Source: Streptomyces sp. MspMP-M5 (GTDB lineage Bacteria; Actinomycetota; Actinomycetes; Streptomycetales; Streptomycetaceae). From it: 53,719 nt of DNA. The notes beneath the pieces are model-generated. The model was not told the DNA's origin. It saw only the letters and a list, made by a program, of their open reading frames with translations, and did not search any database. The stretch spans positions 1 to 53,719 of the forward strand of contig NZ_KB891915.1 of assembly GCF_000373585.1 (NCBI RefSeq). The letters run 5' to 3'. Shown here piece by piece: positions 1 through 8,034 of this stretch (its first letter is position 1; each line of letters starts with the position of its first letter). The translations under genes and the position numbers were made by a program.

Positions 1-95
1 CAGCCCGCAGCCCGCAGCCCGCAGCCCGCAGCCCGCAGCCCGCAGCCCGCAGCCCGCAGCCCGCAGCCCGCAGCCCGCAGCCCGCAGCCCGCAGC
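1..95. repeat. Heptanucleotide tandem repeat (CAGCCCG)13
   Basis: Thirteen perfect tandem copies of CAGCCCG followed by a partial CAGC; the array runs off the left edge, so its true copy number is unknown. A 7-bp unit read as protein gives a 7-residue repeat (QPAARSP on the plus strand) in every frame. The plus frames close soon after the array (stops at 113-115 and 121-123), so it could be the low-complexity C-terminus of a gene outside the window or simple intergenic repeat. From 96 to 235 I see no gene. Confidence 0.9.
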
Positions 96-235
96 TATGG
101 CCTGGCGTGCGCTGATCTTGTGATGCCGCACTGCGGGCGCGCGTCTTCTGCCGCCACCACGGCCAACGGGGTGGCCTATTCGTTCGCACCGCTCATGTAG
201 CCATCTCCTTCCTCCCTCGCATCTGCTCCTTTTCA

Positions 236-1126
236 TCACGGCCGTTGGCACGCCGGACTCGCCCCGGCCGCCGTCTGGTTCGCAGGCCATGGGCCGGAGT
301 CGAGCCGCCCGGCGTGCAGGCTCTTCTCCCGCCCGCGGTGAAGCCGGCCGAGAGCCCACACCGCAACCCCTGTCAGCGCGACCGCGCCGAGCAGGCCCGC
401 GCCAGTGGTGCCCGCTGACGAGTCCGCCGTTTTATGCGCCACTGGCGCCGGCTGTTCATGATGCGGACGGACTGGTCCGGGTTCCGGGACGGCTTCGGGT
501 TCGGGGATGCCGAAGACCGGGAGCAGTCGCGAGGGGCCGTTGCGGAGTGCCTCGGGTGGAAGCAGCGAGAGCGGGTTCAGATAGGCCGTACCGCGGAGCA
601 GGCCCCAATGGAGGCACGGGGCACGGCAGTGGTACGGCCCGTCCTCCAGGACGCCGACGGGCTGACCTGCGGCGACGTGCTGTCCCTTGCGGGCGGTGGC
701 ACGGATCGGCTCGTAGGTGGTGCGTAAGGGCGGATGACCCGAGTCGGCGACTTCGATGGTGAGGACGCCGCGGCCGGCCACAGTGCCGGCGAAGGCGATC
801 CGGCCGGGCGTGGCGGCCTTCACGATCGCGCCACCGGATGCTGCGAGGTCTACGCCTCGGTGCCCCGGCGCCCATGGGGTCGGGGGCGGGTCCCAACCGC
901 GCAACACCACAGGGTGCGTGCCGGCGGGACCGTCGACCGGCCAGGAGCGGTCCGCCGCCGGATGGGGCGGTCCGGGTACCGGTGCGGCCACGGCGTGGGG
1001 GGCCGCGGCGTCGGCGACCCCGGCGGAACTGATCACCGCCGCCGGGGGCGCGGCCCACAGCACGCACATGGCGAGCGCAGCGAGTGAACGTCTTCCGCCC
1101 TGGCCACTTAGGGCGGCGGACGGCAT
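236..1126 (-). CDS. M23-family (LytM-like) exported peptidase-domain protein
   Basis: About 296 aa if it starts at the ATG at 1126, which is preceded by GGGAG and opens a signal peptide: arginines near residues 11-12, a hydrophobic stretch to about residue 32, then an Ala-rich cleavage zone (GVADAAAPH). The M23 core follows, with HRGVD (Hx3D zinc motif), repeated Gly turns and LHWGL near the end of the domain. A hydrophobic segment (GLLGAVALTGVAVWAL) near the C-terminus suggests membrane anchoring. M23 enzymes cut peptidoglycan cross-bridges outside the membrane. The usual HxH motif reads CLH here, so the general-base His appears to be Cys; activity is uncertain. The frame stays open upstream to 1528 but that part is low-complexity. 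Same gene family is commonly found next to rpsB in Streptomyces. Confidence 0.82.
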   Translation of the reverse strand: MPSAALSGQGGRRSLAALAMCVLWAAPPAAVISSAGVADAAAPHAVAAPVPGPPHPAADRSWPVDGPAGTHPVVLRGWDPPPTPWAPGHRGVDLAASGGAIVKAATPGRIAFAGTVAGRGVLTIEVADSGHPPLRTTYEPIRATARKGQHVAAGQPVGVLEDGPYHCRAPCLHWGLLRGTAYLNPLSLLPPEALRNGPSRLLPVFGIPEPEAVPEPGPVRPHHEQPAPVAHKTADSSAGTTGAGLLGAVALTGVAVWALGRLHRGREKSLHAGRLDSGPWPANQTAAGASPACQRP

Positions 1127-1868
1127 GTGCTCCCAGACCTTCCTGGCCGGCGCCGGTCCCGGCACTGATTCGGGTCCCGTTCCCGACCCTGATCCCGATC
1201 TCGGTGCCGATTCCCGTCCCGTCCTCGGCCCCGGCTTCAGCCGCGCCGGCCCCGCATCCGATTTGTGACCGCCCGGACCGCCCGTACCGCCCGGTGTTCC
1301 CGGCGCCCGCGGGCGGGGCGTTTCAGGGTCCGGAGGGACAGGAGAGTTGGGAGGGTCGGGAGGGGCATGACGGATGCGCTTGCCGAGGTGGCGTTCTCCC
1401 GGCCGGTGCCCGTCGCGCTCACCGCGTCGTCGTGGGGCGGAGCGTCGTGAGTGGGTCACGGTCGGTCGTAGGGAAGGCGGGCGGGTGGTCCGGGGTCGGC
1501 GCCTGGCGGGGCCGGTGAGTCGTCGCATGGTTCGACCTTGGCGGATGCCGGGCTGGCGCGGGGATCTTGGTCAAAAGCTGTGGACGACGGGCCGATTGTG
1601 GACAACGGCGTCACCCTGCGGGGGCACGAAATGGTGCGTGTCGCCCGGTGCGTCGCCCGTCCCGTACACTTCTGATGGCGATCCGGGTCACCGGGTCGAC
1701 TTCGCACGCCCCGCCACCAGTGCACCAGTCCCGTTCGGGCAGCACGTCGGCCGCGCTCCTCGGTCCTCGGAAGGTTCCACCCGGTTCCTCCCCTGGCAGG
1801 CGCGTCGGGGCGTCAGGCACCGCGGCCGGCCGGTCGTGGTGGAACCGAGAACAACAAGGAGTACGGCC
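1127..1868. other. Intergenic region between the M23 gene and rpsB
   Basis: 742 bp between divergent genes with no supported coding sequence. Around 1150-1250 it has a degenerate GGGA/CCGAT-type repetitive stretch that yields a Ser/Gly/Pro-rich translation on the minus strand. Two DnaA-box-like sequences lie at 1579-1605. The rpsB promoter must be here; TACACT at 1665-1670 could be a -10 element but I see no matching -35. The rpsB Shine-Dalgarno AAGGAG is at 1856-1861. Confidence 0.6.
1579..1605 (-). promoter_or_regulatory. Pair of DnaA-box-like sequences
   Basis: TGTGGACAA at 1597-1605 is the exact complement of TTGTCCACA, the preferred Streptomyces DnaA box. TGTGGACGA at 1579-1587 differs at one position. 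They are in the same orientation, 18 bp apart start to start, inside otherwise G+C-rich DNA upstream of rpsB. DnaA binding is inferred from the motif only. Confidence 0.4.
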
Positions 1869-2732
1869 ATGGCCGTCGTCACGATGCGGGAGCTGCTGGA
1901 GAGCGGCGTCCACTTCGGGCACCAGACCCGCCGCTGGAACCCGAAGATGAAGCGCTTCATCTTCACCGAGCGCAACGGCATCTACATCATCGACCTGCTC
2001 CAGTCGCTGTCGTACATCGACCGCGCCTACGAGTTCGTCAAGGAGACCGTCGCCCACGGCGGCTCGGTCATGTTCGTCGGTACGAAGAAGCAGGCCCAGG
2101 AGGCCATTGCCGAGCAGGCGACCCGCGTGGGCATGCCCTACGTGAACCAGCGCTGGCTCGGCGGCATGCTGACCAACTTCTCGACCGTCTACAAGCGTCT
2201 GCAGCGCCTGAAGGAGCTCGAGCAGATCGACTTCGAGGACGTGGCCGCCTCCGGCCTCACCAAGAAGGAGCTCCTGGTCCTCTCGCGTGAGAAGGCCAAG
2301 CTGGAGAAGACCCTCGGTGGTATCCGCGAGATGCAGAAGGTGCCCAGCGCCGTCTGGATCGTGGACACCAAGAAGGAGCACATCGCCGTCGGCGAGGCGC
2401 GCAAGCTCAACATCCCGGTTGTCGCGATCCTCGACACCAACTGCGACCCGGACGAGGTCGACTACAAGATCCCGGGCAACGACGACGCGATCCGCTCCGT
2501 CACCCTGCTCACCCGCGTGATCGCCGACGCCGTCGCCGAGGGCCTGATCGCCCGCTCCGGCGCCGCCACCGGCGACCAGAAGCCGGGCGAGAAGGCCGGC
2601 GAGCCGCTCGCCGAGTGGGAGCGCGACCTGCTCGAGGGCGACAAGAAGGCCGACGACGAGGCCGCCAAGGCTGAGGCCCCGGCCGCTGAGGCCCCGGCCG
2701 CCGAAGCTGAGAAGCCGGCCGAGCAGGGCTGA
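1869..2732 (+). CDS. rpsB: 30S ribosomal protein S2
   Basis: 287 aa, starting at the ATG at 1869, seven bases after AAGGAG. The protein opens with MAVVTMRELLESGVHFGHQ, the classic S2 start, and carries the later S2 blocks RRWNPKMKRFIF, FVGTKKQAQE, YVNQRWLGGMLTNF and NIPVVAILDTNCDP. The C-terminal tail from about residue 240 is an acidic Ala/Glu/Lys-rich extension typical of actinomycete S2. It is a component of the small ribosomal subunit needed for S1 and mRNA docking. It heads the operon with tsf, separated by 107 bp that contain a strong hairpin, so tsf is probably expressed partly by read-through. Confidence 0.98.
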   Translation: MAVVTMRELLESGVHFGHQTRRWNPKMKRFIFTERNGIYIIDLLQSLSYIDRAYEFVKETVAHGGSVMFVGTKKQAQEAIAEQATRVGMPYVNQRWLGGMLTNFSTVYKRLQRLKELEQIDFEDVAASGLTKKELLVLSREKAKLEKTLGGIREMQKVPSAVWIVDTKKEHIAVGEARKLNIPVVAILDTNCDPDEVDYKIPGNDDAIRSVTLLTRVIADAVAEGLIARSGAATGDQKPGEKAGEPLAEWERDLLEGDKKADDEAAKAEAPAAEAPAAEAEKPAEQG

Positions 2733-2749
2733 CCTCAAGACCGGTTGAT

Positions 2750-2789
2750 GACGGCGGGGGAGGGTGCCACAGGCGCCGCCCCCGCCGTC
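2750..2789 (+). terminator. Hairpin between rpsB and tsf (attenuator candidate)
   Basis: GACGGCGGGGG at 2750-2760 pairs perfectly with CCCCCGCCGTC at 2779-2789, and GGTGCC/GGCGCC can extend the stem inward with one G-U pair. No T tract follows. Placed between rpsB and tsf it could partly terminate or protect the upstream mRNA; bacterial rpsB-tsf operons often have such an intergenic attenuator. Confidence 0.65.
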
Positions 2790-2839
2790 CACCCGTAGAT
2801 CTTTCGACTTTCGCGATTCCGAGAAGAGATTCACAGACC

Positions 2840-3676
2840 ATGGCGAACTACACCGCCGCTGACGTCAAGAAGCTCCGCGAGCTCACCGGCGCCGGCATGA
2901 TGGACTGCAAGAAGGCCCTGGAAGAGGCCGAGGGCGACGTCGACAAGGCCGTCGAGGTCCTGCGCGTCAAGGGTCAGAAGGGCGTCGCCAAGCGCGAGGG
3001 CCGCTCCGCCGAGAACGGCGCTGTGGTCTCCGTGATCGCCGACGACAACACCTCCGGCCTGATCCTCGAGCTGAAGTGCGAGACCGACTTCGTCGCCAAG
3101 GGCGAGAAGTTCCAGTCCGTCGCCAACGCCCTGGCCGCGCACGTCGCCAAGACCAACCCGGCCGACATCGAGGCCCTGCTCGCCTCCGAGATCGAGGCCG
3201 GCAAGACCGTCCAGGCGTTCGTCGACGAGGCCAACGCGAACCTCGGCGAGAAGATCGTCCTGGACCGCTTCGCGCAGTTCTCCGACGGTTACGTGACGGC
3301 GTACATGCACCGCACCATGCCCGACCTGCCGCCGCAGATCGGTGTCCTCGTCGAGCTCGACAAGGACAACGCCGAGGTCGCCAAGGGCATCGCGCAGCAC
3401 ATCGCCGCCTTCGCCCCGAAGTACCTCGCCAAGGACGACGTCCCGGCCGAGGTCGTCGAGGCCGAGCGCCGCGTCGCCGAGGAGACCACCCGCGCCGAGG
3501 GCAAGCCCGAGGCCGCGCTCCCGAAGATCGTCGAGGGTCGCCTCAACGGCTTCTTCAAGGACGCGACGCTGCTCGGCCAGCCGTACGCGCTCGACAACAA
3601 GAAGTCGGTCGAGAAGGTCCTCCAGGAGGCCGGTGTCACCCTGAAGCGCTTCGCGCGTATCAAGGTCGGCATCTGA
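2840..3676 (+). CDS. tsf: Translation elongation factor Ts
   Basis: 278 aa from the ATG at 2840, with GAGAAGAGA upstream. The N-terminus has the UBA-like EF-Ts block (VKKLRELTGAGMMDCKKALE), followed by KGVAKREGRSAENG and the second signature around LILELKCETDFVAKGEKF. The C-terminal dimerisation-like region ends KRFARIKVGI. Acts in the cytoplasm as guanine nucleotide exchange factor for EF-Tu. Length fits actinomycete EF-Ts. Second gene of the rpsB operon. Confidence 0.98.
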   Translation: MANYTAADVKKLRELTGAGMMDCKKALEEAEGDVDKAVEVLRVKGQKGVAKREGRSAENGAVVSVIADDNTSGLILELKCETDFVAKGEKFQSVANALAAHVAKTNPADIEALLASEIEAGKTVQAFVDEANANLGEKIVLDRFAQFSDGYVTAYMHRTMPDLPPQIGVLVELDKDNAEVAKGIAQHIAAFAPKYLAKDDVPAEVVEAERRVAEETTRAEGKPEAALPKIVEGRLNGFFKDATLLGQPYALDNKKSVEKVLQEAGVTLKRFARIKVGI

Positions 3677-3838
3677 GCCTGCCACGAAGGCAGCGAATGA
3701 CCTGCGGCCCCGCTAGGGTCGTACGCAGTCGGCCGCTCATCGGTCGGCCGCAGATGTGACGAGGAGGCCATTGCCGGACAGGGATCTGACCCAGACCCAC
3801 GGCAGTGGCCTTCTTCGTATGTGCACGAGGAGAGCTCA

Positions 3839-4609
3839 ATGAATCACGGTGCCGACGGCGCGGACACACACAAAGCCGACAAGGGCGACAGGAGGCGTTT
3901 CCTTCTGAAGCTCTCGGGTGAGGCGTTCGCCGGCGGCGGCGGACTGGGCGTCGATCCCGACGTCGTGCACGCCATTGCCCGTGAGATCGCCGCAGTCGTC
4001 CGCGACGGCTATGAGATCGCCATCGTGATCGGCGGCGGCAACTTCTTCCGCGGTGCCGAACTCCAGCAGCGCGGCATGGACCGGGCCCGCTCCGACTACA
4101 TGGGCATGCTCGGTACGGTCATGAACTGCCTGGCCCTCCAGGACTTCCTGGAGAAGGAGGGCATCGACTGCCGCGTCCAGACGGCCATCACCATGGGCCA
4201 GGTCGCGGAGCCGTACATTCCGCTGCGCGCGGTCCGCCACCTGGAGAAGGGCCGGGTCGTCATCTTCGGCGCCGGTATGGGCATGCCGTACTTCTCCACC
4301 GACACCACTGCCGCCCAGCGCGCCCTGGAGATCGACGCCGAGGCCATGCTCATGGGCAAGAACGGGGTGGACGGGGTCTACGACTCCGACCCCAAGAAGA
4401 ACCCGGACGCGGTCAAGTTCGACGCCCTCGAATACGGCGAGGTCATCACCCGCGACCTGAAGGTCGCCGACGCCACGGCCATCACGCTGTGCCGGGACAA
4501 CAAGCTCCCGATCCTCGTGTTCGAGCTGCTCGCCGAGGGGAACATCGCGCGTGCGGTGAAGGGTGAGAAGATCGGCACGCTCGTCAGCGATCAGAACACC
4601 CGGGCCTGA
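3839..4609 (+). CDS. pyrH: UMP kinase
   Basis: 256 aa from the ATG at 3839. A GTG at 3821 is in frame, but GAGGAG lies just upstream of the ATG, which decides the start. Phosphorylates UMP to UDP with ATP, feeding pyrimidine nucleotide pools. Amino-acid-kinase fold features are visible: RRFLLKLSGEAFAG near the start, VIGGGNFFRGAELQ, MDRARSDYMGMLGTVMN and the C-terminal CRDNKLPILVFELL with N-I-A-R-A. The His/Asp/Lys-rich first 17 residues are an actinomycete extension. Lies 162 bp after tsf, a gap that could hold its own promoter. Confidence 0.97.
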   Translation: MNHGADGADTHKADKGDRRRFLLKLSGEAFAGGGGLGVDPDVVHAIAREIAAVVRDGYEIAIVIGGGNFFRGAELQQRGMDRARSDYMGMLGTVMNCLALQDFLEKEGIDCRVQTAITMGQVAEPYIPLRAVRHLEKGRVVIFGAGMGMPYFSTDTTAAQRALEIDAEAMLMGKNGVDGVYDSDPKKNPDAVKFDALEYGEVITRDLKVADATAITLCRDNKLPILVFELLAEGNIARAVKGEKIGTLVSDQNTRA

Positions 4610-4784
4610 CGGCCCCAACTGCCGTGATTCCGTGCGGGCGCAGGCCCGTACGGGCGGCAACCCCCGGCCGCGGGAAGACCTCGGTACGGGGATGGACAAC
4701 CGCCTGCCGGTCGGACACCGTGCAGGAGAAGACGCGCGGCAGGGGCGAGGCTCTGCTTCCTACCGAAAAGACCAGGAGCAAGTG

Positions 4785-5342
4785 GTGATCGAAGAGATCC
4801 TCCTCGAAGCCGAGGAGAAGATGGAGAAGGCCGTCGTGGTCGCCAAGGAGGACTTCGCCGCGATCCGCACCGGGCGTGCGCACCCGGCGATGTTCAACAA
4901 GATCGTGGCGGACTACTACGGTGCCATGACGCCTATCAACCAGCTGGCGTCGTTCTCGGTTCCGGAACCGCGGATGGCCGTGGTGACGCCGTTCGACAAG
5001 AGCGCGCTGCGCAACATCGAGCAGGCCATCCGCGACTCGGACCTCGGTGTCAACCCGAGCAACGACGGCAACATCATCCGTGTGACGTTCCCGGAGCTCA
5101 CCGAGGAGCGCCGCCGCGAGTTCATCAAGGTCGCCAAGAACAAGGCCGAGGACTCGAAGATCTCGATCCGCAGCGTGCGGCGCAAGGCCAAGGAGTCGCT
5201 CGACAAGCTGGTCAAGGACAAGGAGACCGGCGAGGACGAGGTGCGTCGCGCCGAGAAGGAGCTCGACGACATCACCGCGAAGTACGTCGCGCAGGTGGAC
5301 GAGCTCCTCAAGCACAAGGAATCCGAGCTCCTAGAGGTCTGA
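4785..5342 (+). CDS. frr: Ribosome recycling factor
   Basis: 185 aa from the second of two adjacent GTG codons (4782 and 4785); AGGAG at 4774-4778 leaves a six-base gap to 4785. The length matches the usual 185 aa. Signature regions include the long helix LLEAEEKMEKAVVVAKEDFA, IRTGRAHPAMF, and RKAKESLDKLVKDKETGEDE. With EF-G it splits the post-termination ribosome. The stop overlaps the cdsA ATG by one base (TGATG), indicating translational coupling. Confidence 0.97.
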   Translation: MIEEILLEAEEKMEKAVVVAKEDFAAIRTGRAHPAMFNKIVADYYGAMTPINQLASFSVPEPRMAVVTPFDKSALRNIEQAIRDSDLGVNPSNDGNIIRVTFPELTEERRREFIKVAKNKAEDSKISIRSVRRKAKESLDKLVKDKETGEDEVRRAEKELDDITAKYVAQVDELLKHKESELLEV

Positions 5343-6493
5343 TGAACGAGTCATCCTGGGGGACCCCGCCCGGCGCCGGCCACTGGGGAACGCCCGACCA
5401 CGGACCGGCCGCCTCGCTGCGCGGGGCGGCGCCTCCCGTCCCGGCGGGTCCCGTGCACGACGGGGGCGGTGCGGCGCAGACTCGGCCCATGCCCATCGTG
5501 CCCCAACCGGGCGGACACCAGGACGACGATCGGGACATCCGGGATGACCAGGACAACCCGGACGACCGGGGGGCTGCTCGCCTGAGCGGCCCCCTGTTCC
5601 GCGACGACAGGCCGCAGGAGCCCATGCCCACCTCGCTCCCCGGGTCCGACAGCGACCCAGTGAAACCGCAGAAGAAGAGCGCGGGGCGCAATCTGCGCGC
5701 TGCCATAGGGGTCGGCGTCGGACTCGGCGCAGTGATCCTCGCGTCGCTCTTCGTCTACAAGCCGGTGTTCATCGGGGTCATCGCGCTCGCCGTCGTCGTG
5801 GGCCTGTGGGAGCTGACCTCGCGTCTGGCGGAGCGCAAGGACATCCGGGTGCCGCTCGTTCCGCTCGCGGTCGGCGGCACCGCCATGGTGATCGCCGGAT
5901 ATGTGCGCGGTGCGGAGGGGGCGTGGGTGGCGATGGCGCTCACCGCACTCGCGGTCCTCGTCTGGCGGATGACCGAGGCGCCCCAGAACTACCTCCGGGA
6001 CGTCACCGCCGGGGTCTTCGCGGCCTTCTATGTCCCGTTCCTGGCGACGTTCGTGGCCCTGATGCTGGCGGCCGAGTACGACGGGCCGCAGCGGGTGCTG
6101 ACGTTCCTGCTGCTGACGGTGGTCAGCGACACCGGGGCGTACGCGGTCGGCTGGCGCTTCGGGAAGAAGAAGCTGGCGCCGCGGATCAGCCCCGGCAAGA
6201 CCCGCGAGGGGCTCGTGGGCGCGGTGCTCTTCGCGATGGTGGCGGGCGCGCTGTGCATGCAGTTCCTGATCAAGGGCGGTGCCTGGTGGCAGGGCCTGCT
6301 GCTGGGACTGGCGGTCGCGGTCAGCGCCACCCTCGGCGACCTCGGCGAATCCATGATCAAGCGGGATCTGGGCATCAAGGACATGGGCACTCTGCTGCCC
6401 GGCCACGGCGGCATCATGGACCGGCTGGACTCGCTGCTGCCGACCGCCCCGGTGATCTGGCTGCTGTTCGTGATCTTCGTGGGATCGGGCTGA
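5342..6493 (+). CDS. cdsA: Phosphatidate cytidylyltransferase (CDP-diglyceride synthase)
   Basis: 383 aa. Residues 1 to about 115 are Pro/Gly/Asp-rich and probably disordered, an extension seen in actinomycete CdsA. From there come about eight membrane segments. The family signature is intact: VVSDTGAYAVGWRFGKKKL followed by PRISPGKTREG, and near the end SMIKRDLGIKDMG, HGGIMDRLDSLL. Makes CDP-diacylglycerol from phosphatidic acid and CTP at the membrane, the branch point for phospholipid synthesis. Translation is coupled to frr. A strong hairpin follows the stop. Confidence 0.95.
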   Translation: MNESSWGTPPGAGHWGTPDHGPAASLRGAAPPVPAGPVHDGGGAAQTRPMPIVPQPGGHQDDDRDIRDDQDNPDDRGAARLSGPLFRDDRPQEPMPTSLPGSDSDPVKPQKKSAGRNLRAAIGVGVGLGAVILASLFVYKPVFIGVIALAVVVGLWELTSRLAERKDIRVPLVPLAVGGTAMVIAGYVRGAEGAWVAMALTALAVLVWRMTEAPQNYLRDVTAGVFAAFYVPFLATFVALMLAAEYDGPQRVLTFLLLTVVSDTGAYAVGWRFGKKKLAPRISPGKTREGLVGAVLFAMVAGALCMQFLIKGGAWWQGLLLGLAVAVSATLGDLGESMIKRDLGIKDMGTLLPGHGGIMDRLDSLLPTAPVIWLLFVIFVGSG

Positions 6494-6512
6494 GCGCCGC
6501 CGGTTACCCTTG

Positions 6513-6545
6513 AAGGGCGCGCCGCTCGTTCGCGGCGCGCCCTTT
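6513..6545 (+). terminator. Terminator after cdsA
   Basis: AAGGGCGCGCCGC (6513-6525) pairs perfectly with GCGGCGCGCCCTT (6532-6544), a 13-bp stem with a 6-base loop and a short T run. Lies 20 bases after the cdsA stop and closes the rpsB-cdsA operon. Confidence 0.85.
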
Positions 6546-6661
6546 CCGTCCCCGCGGCCGTGGGGACGATCCGTGAGGTCTCCTGCTTCCCTCCCCGCCC
6601 GGCCCCTGGTCGCGCGCCGGCGGAAGCCGCCGGGCCTCGTCGCACAGAGGAGTTTCCGCCC

Positions 6662-7774
6662 ATGGCACGCCCGGCCCCGGGAGAACTGACGTTCGTCGCC
6701 CCCCGCGGCGCCAAGAAGCCTCCGCGGCACCTCGCCGACCTCAGCCCGGCCGAGCGCCGCGAGGCGGTCGCCGCGATCGGTGAGAAGCCGTTCCGCGCCA
6801 AGCAGCTGTCGCAGCACTACTTCGCCCGCTACGCGCACGACCCGGCGCAGTGGACCGACATCCCCGCGGCGGCGCGCGAGAAGCTGGCGGCGGAGCTGCT
6901 CCCGGACCTGATGTCGGTGGTGCGGCACATCTCGTGCGACGACGACACCACCCGCAAGACCCTGTGGAAGCTGCACGACGGCACCCTCGTCGAGTCCGTC
7001 CTGATGCGCTACCCGGACCGGGTCACCATGTGCATCTCCTCGCAGGCCGGCTGCGGCATGAACTGCCCGTTCTGCGCCACCGGCCAGGCCGGCCTGGACC
7101 GGAACCTCTCCACCGCCGAGATCGTGCACCAGATCGTCGACGGCATGCGGGCGCTGCGCGACGGCGAAGTGCCCGGCGGCCCGGCACGGCTGTCCAACAT
7201 CGTCTTCATGGGCATGGGCGAGCCGCTCGCCAACTACAAGCGGGTGGTCGGCGCGATCCGGCGGCTCACCGACCCGGAGCCCGACGGACTGGGGCTGTCC
7301 CAGCGCGGCATCACCGTCTCCACCGTCGGGCTGGTGCCGGCGATGCTGCGGTTCGCCGACGAGGGCTTCAAGTGCCGGCTCGCGGTGTCGCTGCACGCGC
7401 CCGACGACGAGCTGCGGGACACCCTCGTGCCGGTCAACACCCGCTGGAAGGTCCGCGAGGTGCTGGACGCGGCATGGGAGTACGCCGAGAAGTCCGGCCG
7501 CCGGGTCTCGATCGAGTACGCCCTGATCCGCGACATCAACGACCAGGCATGGCGCGGTGACCTGCTGGGACGGCTGCTCAAGGGCAAGCGGGTCCATGTC
7601 AACCTCATTCCGCTCAATCCGACGCCGGGCTCGAAGTGGACCGCTTCGCGCCCCGAGGACGAGCTGGCGTTCGTCCGGGCCATCGAGGCACACGGCGTGC
7701 CCGTGACCGTCCGGGACACCCGGGGCCAGGAGATCGACGGCGCCTGCGGACAGCTCGCGGCCTCGGAGCGCTGA
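6662..7774 (+). CDS. rlmN: Dual-specificity 23S rRNA/tRNA adenine-C2 methyltransferase
   Basis: 370 aa from the ATG at 6662, nine bases after GAGGAG (6647-6652). A radical-SAM methylase: Cys131, Cys135 and Cys138 in GCGMNCPFCATG form the CX3CX2C 4Fe-4S site. The C-terminal ACGQLA carries the second catalytic Cys (about residue 362), and IVFMGMGEPLANY is the family GGE-like SAM motif. Methylates A2503 of 23S rRNA and A37 of some tRNAs. It is monocistronic, between the cdsA terminator and the thiamine riboswitch. The related Cfr resistance enzyme is less likely given length and chromosomal context. Confidence 0.95.
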   Translation: MARPAPGELTFVAPRGAKKPPRHLADLSPAERREAVAAIGEKPFRAKQLSQHYFARYAHDPAQWTDIPAAAREKLAAELLPDLMSVVRHISCDDDTTRKTLWKLHDGTLVESVLMRYPDRVTMCISSQAGCGMNCPFCATGQAGLDRNLSTAEIVHQIVDGMRALRDGEVPGGPARLSNIVFMGMGEPLANYKRVVGAIRRLTDPEPDGLGLSQRGITVSTVGLVPAMLRFADEGFKCRLAVSLHAPDDELRDTLVPVNTRWKVREVLDAAWEYAEKSGRRVSIEYALIRDINDQAWRGDLLGRLLKGKRVHVNLIPLNPTPGSKWTASRPEDELAFVRAIEAHGVPVTVRDTRGQEIDGACGQLAASER

Positions 7775-7810
7775 CCGCCCGCTGGTACGGTGGCGTCGAA
7801 CAAACGCACA

Positions 7811-7921
7811 TTCCGACAGGGGAGCGCCACAGCGCTGAGAGTGCGGAGACGTCGTGGCGACGCTACGGCGCCCGCAGACCCTTGAACCTCGCCCGGGTCA
7901 TTCCGGGTAGGAAGTTCGGTC
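7811..7921 (+). promoter_or_regulatory. TPP (thi-box) riboswitch aptamer
   Basis: The conserved thi-box landmarks are all present in order: GGGG near 7819-7822, GCTGAGAGT at 7834-7842, CAGACCCTTGAACCT at 7875-7889, then GGGTCATTCCGGGTAGGAAG to 7914. The outer helix can close with CCGA (7813-7816) and TCGG (7916-7919). It lies 36 bases after rlmN and about 114 bases before the thiB start, upstream of a thiamine-type ABC operon, which fits TPP control. Confidence 0.93.
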
Positions 7922-8008
7922 GTCACTCATGCTGTTGCGCCCCGCCCACCGTCCGTCGCCGAACGTCACCGACGCAGAACGCAGCGGACACCGGGCGGGG
8001 CCGCGTCT

Positions 8009-8028
8009 CTTCCTGGCCAGCCAGGAGG
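8009..8028 (+). promoter_or_regulatory. Shine-Dalgarno sequestering hairpin (riboswitch expression platform)
   Basis: CTTCCTGG (8009-8016) can pair with CCAGGAGG (8021-8028), one G-U included, closing a CCAG tetraloop. The whole thiB Shine-Dalgarno AGGAGG (8023-8028) lies inside the stem. The aptamer segment AGGAAG (7909-7914) is the exact complement of CTTCCT (8009-8014), so it could open the hairpin when TPP is absent. A second long-range pair, GCCCCGCCC (7939-7947) with GGGCGGGGC (7993-8001), lies between. Mechanism is inferred from complementarity. Confidence 0.6.
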
Positions 8029-8034
8029 AAATCA

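Noticed and set aside
1..95. CRISPR array
   Set aside because: Seven-base units without spacers; a simple tandem repeat.
1127..1528. N-terminal extension of the M23 gene to 1528
   Set aside because: Low-complexity Arg/Pro/Ser/Gly translation without conserved features; the ATG at 1126 has a Shine-Dalgarno and opens a proper signal peptide.
1641..1670. rpsB promoter at TACACT
   Set aside because: No recognisable -35 at 16 to 19 bases upstream, so not listed as a promoter.
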